Part shown: one piece after another, positions 29,483-39,191 of the stretch
Layout: every line of letters begins with the position of its first letter
How positions within the stretch are numbered: position 1 is the stretch's first letter
Assembly (NCBI RefSeq): GCF_036850765.1
Contig: NC_089493.1
Coordinates: forward strand, 130,454,239 to 130,518,238
DNA: 64,000 bases
Source of the DNA: Saccopteryx bilineata
Taxonomy: Eukaryota; Chordata; Mammalia; Chiroptera; Emballonuridae
Reading direction: 5' to 3'
Made by a program: the position numbers and the translations under genes
The notes under the pieces: generated by a model
Databases searched by the model: none
What the model was told of the DNA's origin: nothing
The model's input: the letters and a program-made list of their open reading frames with translations, nothing else

Positions 29483-29610
29483 GGCCTGACCTATGGTGGC
29501 GCAGTGGATAAAGCGTCGACCTGGAACACTGAGGTCGCCGGTTCAAAACCTTGGGCTTGCCTGATCAAGGCACATATGGGAATTAATGCTTCCTGCTCCT
29601 CCTTCCCCCT

Positions 29611-29641
<31 letters not shown>

Positions 29642-29668
29642 CTCTCTAAAAATTAATAAAAGAAAAAA
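29483..29668 (+). repeat. SINE type C in a serial insertion site
   Basis: Follows aaaagcagagttga at 29469-29482. The same string recurs at 29669-29682, just before the next SINE. Confidence 0.88.
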
Positions 29669-29682
29669 AAAAGCAGAGTTGA

Positions 29683-30214
29683 GCCTGACCAGGTGGTAGC
29701 ACAGTGGATAGAGTGTTGGCATGGGACTCTGAGGATCCAGGTTCAAAACCCCAAGGTTGCTGGCTTGAGCATGGGATTGCCAGCTTGAGTGTGGCATCAT
29801 AGGCATGACTTCAAGGTCACTGGCTTGAGCCCAAAGGTTGCTGGTTTAAAGCTCAAGGTCACTGGCTCTGCTGGAGCCCCCTGATCAAGGCACATATGAG
29901 AAGCAATTAATGAACAACTGAGGTGCCACAACTATGAGTTGATGCTTCTCATGTCTCTCCTTTTTTAAAATTTTTTTTATAAAGATTTTATTTATTCATT
30001 ATAGAGAGGGGGGAGAGAGAGAGAGAGAGAGAGAGAGAAGGGGGGAGGAGCAGAAAGCATCAACTCCCATATGTGCCTTGACCAGGCAAGCCCAGGGTTT
30101 TGAACCAGCAACCTCAGCATTTCCAGTTTGACACTTTATCCACTACGCCACCACAGGTCAGGCATCTCTCTCCTTTCTTGTTTGTCTCTCTCACTTAAAA
30201 CAAACAAACAAAAA
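29683..30214 (+). repeat. SINE type B, diverged, carrying a nested type C
   Basis: Starts gcctgaccaggtggtagc directly after the second target copy. Its CT-rich tail is split by a reverse type C SINE at about 29967-30163 and then resumes with catctctctcctttcttg. Confidence 0.78.
29967..30163 (-). repeat. SINE type C, nested
   Basis: Reverse copy inserted into the tail of the type B SINE, between catgtctctcctttt and catctctctccttt. Confidence 0.82.
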
Positions 30215-30226
30215 CCAGCAGAGTTT

Positions 30227-30391
30227 AAGCCCTAGCTTGGTTGATTAGAGCACTGTCCTAAAGCACAGGGGTTGCCAGTTCAATTCCCAGTCAGGGCACA
30301 TACAGGAACAGATTGACGTTTCTGTCTCTCCCTCTCTCTCCTTTCCTTTCTCTAAAATCAATAAAATAAATGAATAAAATAAAAAAGTTTT
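30227..30391 (+). repeat. Ves-like SINE
   Basis: Head ccctagcttggttgattagag, box-B-like ccagttcaattcccagtcag, cacatacaggaacagattga and tail ctctaaaatcaataaaata. This differs from types A-C and resembles bat Ves SINEs. Confidence 0.65.
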
Positions 30392-30583
30392 TTATTTGTT
30401 TTTAGTTCTTCATTTTAGAGGGGAGGGAGACAAGGAGAGAGGGTGAGAGAGAAAGAGAGAAGTCAGGGGAGCAGGAAGCATCAACTCCCAAATGTGCCTT
30501 GACCAGGTAAGCCCAGGGTTTTGAACCGGCGACATCAGCATTCCAGGTCAACGCTTTATCCACTGCATCACAGGTCAGGCAAT
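30392..30583 (-). repeat. SINE type C, diverged
   Basis: Reverse copy ending gcatcacaggtcaggc, followed by the target string aaaagcagagttgaa from 30584. Confidence 0.78.
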
Positions 30584-31677
30584 AAAAGCAGAGTTGAAGA
30601 GGGGACTACCTCTAGGTGAAAACAGCAAAGGTGTGAGGTAGAAGGATGACACGTTTGTGTGTCATGTAGAAGTGCAATGGTGGCCATAGGGCTAGAGCCA
30701 CCTGGACAGACCTTGAATGCCAGGGGTAAAGTGTGTTCCTGATGGGGCAGGCCAGAGGAGCCATACAAAGTCCCAGAGCAGGGAAGGCTGTGGTGTAGTT
30801 GAGTATAATAAGTATAGAAAGCCTGCTCTCAAAAGCCCAAAGGAAGAGGCCCAAGCAACCTCTTCTCCATTCTCTGGCAACAGGCAGGAGCTAGACAAGA
30901 GCCTTCAAGATGGTCTGCCCACGGGCAGCCTTCCCCTGGTCCTGCTCCATGCATCCTTAGGGCCCTGGGGGTTCTGAGGAGACAGCCTCCATCACCTAGC
31001 ATGCCTGCATGGTCTGACTCAGAACCCTGAAGGAGTGTCCACATCTCATCACTGGGAGTGCACAGTATCTGAGGGTGAAGGGCTAGACCAGCATCTCCCC
31101 TCGAGATGCTCAGCTCCTACCTACCTCAGCTTCTGGTGAGCACCAACCTTAGGAAAGATGAATTCCTCTCCCTACACTTTGCTTCGCTCATTTATCTTCC
31201 AGGTTGCCTTTATCTCTCTGAAGGCTTCCGCATCCTCTGGAGAGGTAGCTGGGAAGGGGCCTCAAGCAGGCAAGGAGGCCAAGGGTCGGCTTGGTCACCA
31301 AAAGACTCGCTACCCCACAGACCTTGAGCCTCGGATTATGGAGGCAGAGAAAGTCACCATTGTGTATATTTCTGTCCCCAAATTCACCAGAACAAGGACA
31401 GGTATCTCCAGCTGCCCATCCTGGGACAACCCAGACAGCATCAGCATCACCATCGCTCTCCCAACTCCCTTCAGCTCCGGGGGTCAGAGGGGCAGGTGGG
31501 TGATTGAGAGATTTGTGAGGTCACCACTGGAGCCATAACTGGGATTCCCTGCTCCCTGGTCTCCCTCCCTCTCTTCCAGGGGGAAGCACTCTGAGCAGCT
31601 GCTGGGACAGCAGGTTGGGGAGAATGATGGGGTAGAGCCCAGGGCTGGATATTTGCCCTTCACTGCACTCTCTAGGG

Positions 31678-32008
31678 CAGGGGTCCCCAAACTTTTTACA
31701 CAGGGGGCCAGTTCACTGTCCCTCAGACCATTGGAGGGCCGGACTATAAAAAAAACTATGAACAAATCCCTATGCACACTGCACATATCTTATTTTAAAG
31801 TAAAAAAACAAAACGGGAACAAATATAACATTTAAAATAAAGAACAAGTAAATTTAAATCAACAAACTGACCAGTATTTCAATGGGAACTATGCTCCTCT
31901 CACTGACCACCAATGAAAGAGGTGCCCCTTCCGGAAGTGCGGTGGGGGCCGGATAAATGGCCTCAGGGGGCCGCTTGTGGCCCACAGGCCGTAGTTTGGG
32001 GACCCCTG
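31678..32008. mobile_element. Nonautonomous hAT transposon, 331 bp, perfect 8-bp duplication
   Basis: Inverted termini caggggtccccaaact and agtttggggacccctg match perfectly. Flanking duplications ctctaggg lie at 31670-31677 and 32009-32016. No coding capacity. It lies under 400 bp upstream of the CPLX3 start codon. Confidence 0.93.
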
Positions 32009-32089
32009 CTCTAGGGTGAGTAGGAAGCAGGGTTCTGGGGCACGTATCTGCACAGCCCATTCCCCCTGGGAGGGACCCCACCTCTCAAG

Positions 32090-32394
32090 GCCCTAATCCG
32101 TTGTCAGCAGTGCCTGGCAGAGCTTGGTATTGAAGGAAGCACGTGGGAGAGGCGGGAGTGCAGCGCGGGCACGTGGTTCAGCCTCCTCAGCCCCGTGCGT
32201 GCCCCCCGCCCCGGGTGAGGAAGGGTTCGCGAGATGGGGGCGGGGCCGGCCGGGCTGTAGAAGGGGGGATGGAGAGCGGGCGGCCGGCGGCGGGAGCTGT
32301 CCACAAGCCCCAGTGCTGAAACAGGCGCGGACGTGCCCAGTGCCCGCTGCCGGCGCGCGGTCCTCGGCGCCCAGTGCCCGCGCCAGAGAAGACC
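32090..32394 (+). promoter_or_regulatory. CPLX3: CPLX3 promoter and 5' leader region
   Basis: GC-rich stretch upstream of the CPLX3 ATG. It contains two CACGTG E-boxes (32140-32145 and 32170-32175) and a TAATCC K50-homeodomain site at 32094-32099. The transcription start is not resolved. Confidence 0.5.
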
Positions 32395-33317
32395 ATGGCG
32401 TTCATGGTAAAGACCATGGTGGGCGGCCAGCTGAAGAATCTCACCGGGAGTCTGCGGGGCGGCGAAGACAAGGAGGATGGGGACAAGTCGGCGTCCGAAG
32501 CACAGGACATGAGCCGAGAGGAGTACGAGGAGTATCAGAAGCAACTGGTGGAAGAAAAGTGAGTGAGACCCCTTCCGGCTCCAAAGACCCTCTCCCCGAC
32601 TCCAGCCCCCAGCCACCCGGCCCACTCCTGGAGCAGTCTCAGACCCCTTATACACACACGTACACACACACACACTTTTCTAGACTGCTAAGAGGCTGGC
32701 ATGTGCACCTCTAAGCTGCCCCCCCCCCCGCACCTCCCTAACCCAACCACAACATTTAGACTAGAATCTGGGACCCTGCCACAGATTCTCATTGGTCCCA
32801 GAGGAAGTGGGGGCAGGGGAGATAGAGGCCTGGGACCCGTGAGGGCACGTGCATACCTGACGAAACAAATAATCCTTTAATCCGATCTGCGTCTTCCAAA
32901 TGGAGCTCCTCTGAGCCTGAGGCTCTAAGAAACACCATGTTGGTGCCGCTCAGAGGGGCTCGGAGTCAGGGAGACAGGTCCTGAGATGGGGCACTCATAG
33001 ATATTGAGGCCACTGGTATGAGGACAGTGCTGGGACAAAGAGGTAGCTGGAGTGGAGTTAAGGGCTGGACTCCCAGAGTGGCTTGGGTCAGATCTTGGCT
33101 TTGCTTCTTTTTAGCTGGGTGATTTTAGGCAAGTTACTTAACCTTTCTGGCCTTGTTTTTCTTTTTCTTCTTGTTTGTTGATTGAATTTTAGAGAGAGAA
33201 GAAAGGAGAATTTTAAAGAGAAAGACACTGATTTTTGGTTTCACTTATGTATGCACTCATTGATTCTTTTTTTTTTAACAATTATTATTTTTATTTTATT
33301 TATTCATTTTTAGAGAG

Positions 33318-33352
<35 letters not shown>

Positions 33353-36321
33353 GGGGAGGAGCTGGAAGCATCAACTCCCATATGTGCCTTGACCAGGCAA
33401 GCCCAGGGTTTCAAACCGGCAACCTCAGCATTTCCAGTTCGATGCTCCAACCACTGCACCACCACAGGTCAGGCCATTGGTTGATTCTTGTATGTGCCCT
33501 GTATGGAGATCAAACTCTCAACCATGGCGTATTGGGATGACACTCTAACCAATTGAACTACCCGGACAGATCTCTGTGCCTTGATTTCTCCTTCTGTAAA
33601 ATAGGGATGGTAATGGTATAACATGCCTTCTACATTTATAAGGATTAAATTAGTTAATGCAAGTAAACTACTTAGCACAAGTAAACACTTTACCACACAT
33701 GGTAAATCATTAAATGTTAGCTATAATTATTTCACTTCACTGATAACAGTTTTGTGAGTTGCAAAATCTTATTCCCAGTCTACAAAAGAGGAAGGTAAGT
33801 GACTTACTTACTCAAAGACACACCAAAAGTGGTAATGGAGCTGAACGGGAACACAAATCTGTTTTGAATGCCCCCTCCCATACACACACACTCCAAAACA
33901 ACCTGTCAGGAATGAAAAGGACAGACCAAGTCAGAGGTACATATATTAGGGAGGCCAGACAGACTGACTCACTCCCCATAGCTCTGTCCAGATTTGGGTG
34001 TGAAGACTAGAATGAGTGCTGTGATGGAGGGACAGGCGGCGAAGACCAATGACAATTGCCAGGTCCCAGTACCCTCTTGACATACAGGCCCACAGGCACC
34101 TCTCCCCTTAGCTGGCAATGACTCCGCCCCTGGTGCCCCACCCCCCACCCTGCAGGATGGAGCGAGATGCACAGTTCACACAGAGGAAGGCAGAACGGGC
34201 CACGCTGCGGAGCCACTTCCGAGACAAATACCGGCTGCCCAAGGTAAGCTTGGAGCCAGGACTGCAAGCAACATCTGCCCTGGAACTCCTTTGCCTCACC
34301 CCCCAGAGGGACTTGTGACACTCAGCTCCTAACAGCTCCTAAGGCTCACACAGAACTTGGTCACAGTTAACTGGAGCCTGCCTAGGACTAGGGCTTGGTG
34401 AGGAAGGGCAGCCCAGTCCCCTGGAGAATGACAAGTTTGTGTTTTTGGACCCACTCTGGGCCCTTTCTGTCCTCCAACCCACACTCCCCCAGAAGAGTCG
34501 TGCCCAGGCAGATGAAGAGTTGGAAAGCAACACATTTTACCCTGGGGTGAGGAGGGCCATTGGGGCTTCAGAACACCAAGGGAGGGCGGGATGGGGAAGA
34601 GAAGGCAGCACCCTCTGTATGCCAGGCACCTGACCCTCACATCCTTGCCTAACCCTTCTGTAATTCTGCCAGGTAACTATCACCCACATCTATAAATAAG
34701 AAAAAGGATATTCAGATAGATTAAGGGGCTTGGCTGAGATCATTCAGCCAGTGAGTGATGGAGCTCAAGCTTGTGAGAGCTGAGCCTGCCCTAGGGCCCT
34801 GGGCTGATTTCCAGGGTTTGAGTCTGTCTGCAGAGAGCAAAGCATCTCCTTGGTTGGCCAAGCAACCAGAAGGACTGTCTCCCTAGCACTGCACCACTAG
34901 TGAGCTGTCAGTGCTCTTACTCCTGTCGTCTAAGGAGAGGACTGAGGCAGAAGCCACTCTTAGTGCCCCAGCTATGCTAGACTCTGAGGAGAAACAGAAA
35001 TACAGTGCAATAGTATACTGCCCTTAACCTTCCACTTAAATTGGAAGATCAGATATGTGACTGTCACACCCATTCATTCAATAAATATTTCCTGAGCTCC
35101 TGGCTGCCCTGATACCCCATAAGGCACCATTTTTTTGTTTTGTTATTTATTTATTTTTTTATTGATTATAAAGAAAGAGGAAGGGAGAGAGAGAAGAGAG
35201 GGACAGAAACATCAATCTGTTCCTGTATGTACCCTGACCTGGACGTAGAACTGGCAACTTTTGTGTATCTGCACAATGCTCTAAACAACGGAGCTATCTG
35301 GCCAGGGTGGGGCACCAGTCTTTTGTCATCTCTCAGAGGGAGAACAGGTCCAGAAAGCTTGCCCTTTTGGGCAGTAACTGGGTTAAACACAGCTAGGAAT
35401 GGAGTCATCCCTCGAACGCCTGTGTTAACATGAGACACAACTCCTGCCATCAGGGAATGCTGCGTCCAGTGGAAGAGGGAAGATTTGGCTGTAACTGAGG
35501 AGGACATAAAGTGGAAAGACCGAGGGTCCCCAAAGGGATAGGGAAATGCGATGACCATCAGGTGCCTTGCAAAGAGAGCACGAGTGTTGGTATCAGTGAC
35601 ATAGGTTTAAATCTAGCTCTCCCACTTCCAGGTTGTATGATTGTGGGCATATTATTTACTGAAATGATCTGAACCTGTTTCCTTATTTGTCAAATTGAGA
35701 AAACACCACCTACCTCACAGGGTCACTGTGAGAATTAGAAGCACTCAGCTTAATAATGTTTTAATAGGTGTTTGACGGATAGTACCCATCACTATTATTG
35801 GTAATGTCCTTCTGTGTAGTTAACAACAGTCAACTATGACAGACTAGAATGGGTTGACTCCTAGGTATTCCCATTTTATCCTTACTCACTATGCTAATGT
35901 CATACCTTCAGTATCTCAGACTGAAGTAAGGTGGTATAAAAGTCCAAGTGTCCAAAGCTTGATCCTGGGATGTGGTGGTGGGGGCTAAACTTACTGGAAT
36001 TTGGGGTTGAAGATTCTAGGAGCCTGGAACCCTATCCAGGCCTCTTCCATACCCCATCGCCTTGGGGTCCCCACCTCCAACGCCCCTTCTCTTCAGAACG
36101 AGACAGATGAGAGCCAGATCCAGATGGCAGGTGGAGAAGTGGAGCTACCCCGGGACCTGGCCAAGATGATCGAGGAAGACACAGAGGAGGAGGAGGAGAG
36201 GGCTTCGGTTCTTGGGCAGCTGGCCAGCCTTCCTGGTTTAGACCTTGGTTCACTCAAGGACAAAGCCCAGGCCACACTGGGGGACCTGAAGCAATCAGCT
36301 GAGAAGTGCCATGTCATGTGA
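32395..36321 (+). CDS. CPLX3: Complexin-3, three coding exons
   Basis: Complexins bind assembled SNARE complexes and clamp or promote synaptic vesicle fusion; complexin-3 is known mainly from retinal ribbon synapses. Exons: 32395-32558, 34156-34243, 36097-36321, all with GT/AG junctions and agreeing phases. The 477 nt give 158 residues, the usual family length. Starts [20 protein letters not shown]. The middle exon carries the SNARE-binding helix region ([18 protein letters not shown]). The C-terminal third has an acidic stretch (EEDTEEEEE). The protein ends CHVM, a CAAX box for prenylation, which separates complexin-3/4 from complexin-1/2. No frame breaks. The upstream neighbour is the decayed LMAN1L; downstream ULK3 runs tail to tail. 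Confidence 0.97.
32655..32680. repeat. Short (AC)n tract
   Basis: Interrupted AC dinucleotide run in CPLX3 intron 1. Confidence 0.8.
33271..33474 (-). repeat. SINE type C with (GA)n tract
   Basis: Reverse copy in CPLX3 intron 1 with GA tract at about 33318-33350 and head end caccacaggtcaggc. It splits an older reverse SINE fragment that continues at 33475. Confidence 0.85.
33475..33572 (-). repeat. Ves-like SINE fragment
   Basis: Reverse head region: gtatgtgccctgtatggaga, atcaaactctcaaccatgg, ctaaccaattgaactacc. The tail side lies left of the type C insertion (about 33165-33270). Confidence 0.55.
33575..33740. repeat. MIR SINE fragment
   Basis: ttgatttctccttctgtaaa, atagggatggtaatgg and taaatgttagctataatt are typical MIR phrases. 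Confidence 0.6.
34640..34760. repeat. MIR SINE fragment in CPLX3 intron 2
   Basis: MIR-like phrases around tgccaggtaactatcaccc and gatcattcagccagtgagtg. Confidence 0.45.
35128..35314 (-). repeat. Ves-like SINE
   Basis: Reverse copy with tail tttattgattataaagaaag, body gacagaaacatcaatctg, and head ggagctatctggccaggg. It lies in CPLX3 intron 2. Confidence 0.65.
35590..35790. repeat. MIR SINE fragment in CPLX3 intron 2
   Basis: taaatctagctctcccactt, gaacctgtttccttatttg, and ctacctcacagggtcactgt are typical MIR wording. Confidence 0.7.
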
Positions 36322-37554
36322 CTAATTCCCCTGAAGTTGACCCCTGGGTGACCAGAGGGCTGGGCCCACATGAGTACTAAGCATGTTCCAACTTCCACGT
36401 ACCCACACCCCAGCTTGGCTTTGCTTCCCCTTTACCAAGCTAGCCCCAGGACCTTTCTCTGCCCCAGCCTTCCTTCTGGTCTCTCTACCTCTCCTCTGGG
36501 AGCAAAGTCCCCATTCCTCCCCCTCCCCTCAGGATTCACCCTCTCTACTCAGCCTAGGAAAGCCTCCCAAGACTATAGGAATAGGCCCAACCTCCTCCAG
36601 CCATGGCCCCCCAAGTCTTGCACACAAGTGCATGCAGAGAGACAGAGGGACACAGAGACCTTGGCATATGCAGAGGCACACGCCAGATGCATCCTGGTAC
36701 ACACACAGAAGTCGGGCCCCTGGTGCCTAGCCCCTCTAGACACCAGCACTCAGCTATGCTTAGCGGGGGCTTTAGGCAGACACCCTCAGCAGACAGGAGG
36801 CCTGAGCTTGATTGAGTCTCTACATTTATTCTTGAAATCAACTGGTCTTTCTGGGCCTCATTTCACCACCTATAAAATGGGGATGAACTGGGTGTTTTTT
36901 AAGGTTCTTTTTAGGTTGACCTCTTGGGCCCCACATAATCACCCCACCTCTCCTTGGGCAGGGTGGCAGCTGAGCTGCAGTGTCACTGTGGGCTCTAGCT
37001 CCCAGTTGCTGATGCTGCGTGAAACACCAAGAGCCAAGGATGGAGCTGGTGTTGCCCCATGGCCTGGCAGCTCCAGGCCTCCCCTGAGCCAGGCCCAGGC
37101 CCAGCCAATTCTTGTTCTGTCCCTGCTACTATCTCTGGTTCCGTAGCTGGATTTCCTCTCTCAGTTTGAAAAAAATGAAAAATTCCAAATGACCTGCCAA
37201 TCTTCCCACACTTCCCACTGACTTCAAAGGGTCTTGGGGTTCATAGGTCACTCAACCCCACCCTGGAGGGGTATCTTCTACCTCTGCACCACAGTTTCAT
37301 AGGAGTTTCAGTCCCCATACAATGTTCATACTATATCCTCTCAGGGCCATGGGCAAGTGCAGGGTCACCCCACATTGACCCAGCACTGAGCTCAGCCTCA
37401 GGGTTTTGAGAAAGATGTAGCAGACAGCTGGATGGGCAGGGCCTCTGGGGCATTATCTGAAACCGTAAGAGGGGCCACAGTTCAACCACAGCTCTCTCTG
37501 GCTCCATGCCTCTCTGACTCCCTCCTCACCTTGGAGATGGAAAGTGTGATAAAA

Positions 37555-37740
37555 AGAAAGCAGGGCACTTGCATTCTGGCCCTGGCATTGTTGTGTGACT
37601 TTGAACAGGTCCCTTTCCCTCTCTGAGCCTGTTTTCTCCCCCGTGGGATGAAGAGCCTCTCATCAGAAAATACATGTTCTCAAAGGGTGACTGTTTGTAA
37701 AGCACTTGGCACATGATAGGCTGTATCAATAAATGGTAAC
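37555..37740. repeat. MIR SINE fragment
   Basis: gttgtgtgactttgaacagg, cctctctgagcctgttttc and agcacttggcacatgatagg are classic MIR phrases. Confidence 0.75.
37728..37733 (+). terminator. Possible CPLX3 polyadenylation signal
   Basis: AATAAA about 1.4 kb after the CPLX3 stop, within a MIR fragment. No other canonical signal closer to the stop was noticed. Confidence 0.35.
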
Positions 37741-38794
37741 TCTCCTCCTGCTTACCTGTGGGGTGTCCAGGGGACCAGCTGGGAGGCTCCACAAGTAGGT
37801 AATCCCAGGGGCCAGAGCAGGAGCAAGGTATCATTGCCACCCCTCAGCCCACCCTGGCACTGGCTTGTGGAGGTTTACAGGCAGCACGGCTATCTGAATG
37901 TTTGATTTCAAGGGCAAAGTTTCCATCAGGCCCTCTTTGCAAAAGAACAAGGAACATACAGCCTGTTCAGTAGGTGATGTTGTGTGTGTGGGGGGAGGTG
38001 GACAAGGGAAGAGAGGATGAGAGTTTGGGAGGGTGAGGGCAGGAAAGGACATAGGCCAAGACGGAGGCAGTACCACTGTGGCTGTCACGTTGGTCCTTCT
38101 TGAGCATCTCCTAGGCTATCCCCAGGGTGTCACTGGACAAAAACCCTTCCTGACCTTTCTGAAGCTGGAGAATACACAAGTTGGGCACTAGGCTGTGTTC
38201 ATTGGTGGTGGTGGTGGTGGTGGTAGGGGGGGCTGGGCCTCCTCACAGCGTCAGCAGCAAGGCCCACTCTACCTTCCAGGGACCTCTTGCCTAATGGGAT
38301 CAGATAGACCCTTTTACCCTCAGTGGCATACAGGACCAAGAGTAGGAGAGGTGGGGAGACAGGGCTGTGGGGAGGCCAGGGTTGGCACTTGCTGAACCCT
38401 CACAACATGGGGTGGGTGGGGTCAGGAAGCCTGAGAGTCTGAGCCCCTGCACCGATCTCCTCCTTGCAGCCTGGAGAGGGGCTCCAGGTAGCAGGAACCC
38501 ACTCCAGCTTCTCTGTGAACCGGCATCCCTCCCACCCATGTCCCCCTACTCGCTGTCTGATTCCTTGCTCACACCTAATCCTACACCCATGCCCTCAGCT
38601 GGAGGTTAACTGCCCTACTCCCAAGCTCTTGGGGCCTGTCTAAGGACTACTCTCTTTATATCCTGCTCTACTTCCACTGATTTAGATAACCACTTGCTCC
38701 ATGTCTAGCCCACCCACCTGGTATTATGTGAGGACAACAAAGCAAGCCACTTGCCACCAGAACTCTTTGCAGAGTAATTAAAATCCCCACTGTT

Positions 38795-39191
38795 GGCCCT
38801 GGCCGGTTGGCTCAGCGGTAGAGCGTCGGCCTAGCGTGCGGAGAACCCGGGTTCGATTCCCGGCCAGGGCACACAGGAGAAGCGCCCATTTGCTTGTCCA
38901 CCCCTCCGCCGCGCTTTCCTCTCTGTCTCTCTCTTCCCCTCCCGCAGCCGAGGCTCCATTGGAGCAAAGACGGCCCGGGCGCTGGGGATGGCTCTGTGGC
39001 CTCTGCCTCAGGCGCTAGAGTGGCTCTGGTCGCAACATGGCGACGCCCAGGATGGGCAGAGCATTGCCCCCTGGTGGGCAGAGCGTCGCCCCTGGTGGGC
39101 GTGCCGGGTGGATCCCGGTCGGGCGCATGCGGGAGTCTGTCTGACTGTCTCTCCCCGTTTCCAGCTTCAGAAAAATGAAAAAAAAAAAAAA
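38795..39191 (+). repeat. SINE type A, young, with intact tRNA-Ala-like head
   Basis: Flanked by a perfect 15-bp duplication aaaatccccactgtt at 38780-38794 and 39192-39206. The head 38796-38870 folds as a cloverleaf: acceptor gccctgg/ccagggc, D stem gctc/gagc, T stem ccggg/cccgg, and anticodon loop with AGC. It ends in a long A-tail. This is the best-preserved copy. Confidence 0.95.

Larger units (their letters stand above)
17771..31030 (+). pseudogene. LMAN1L: LMAN1L (ERGIC-53-like lectin) decayed gene
   Basis: The position between CSK and CPLX3 and the pieces found match LMAN1L, a membrane lectin relative of the ER-Golgi cargo receptor ERGIC-53. Pieces: signal peptide exon 17771-17950 (leucine-rich, then a frame break with TAA at 17867; the family text FEYKRSFKGPRLALPG continues in another frame). 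Lectin-domain piece about 23148-23273 (MSLNSS... then DVGPL, with a frame break before VPGSFFGVS). Stalk piece 25065-25600 (LERQLEGL, FDLENTLNRH, then a frame break before AQAKRQWKQQLG). Intact-looking exon 26729-26796. Exon from 27599 (AQVCYLPVGIKHHFLKL). Membrane exon 28817-28881 (FFLLIQTVGFFF). Last exon from 30884 (QELDKSLQDGLPTGSLPL, then a break before the family C-terminus). Most exons encoding the carbohydrate-recognition domain between 17951 and 23140 were not found. Several independent breaks make sequencing error unlikely. Comparison is with the human protein from memory. Confidence 0.85.

Noticed and set aside
36370..37146. 258-codon plus-strand open frame after CPLX3
   Set aside because: No family resemblance, low-complexity proline/serine/leucine composition and position in the 3' UTR; taken as chance.
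38796..38870. Genuine tRNA-Ala gene
   Set aside because: The cloverleaf is good, but it is the head of a SINE with a shared roughly 390-bp body, A-tail and target-site duplication.
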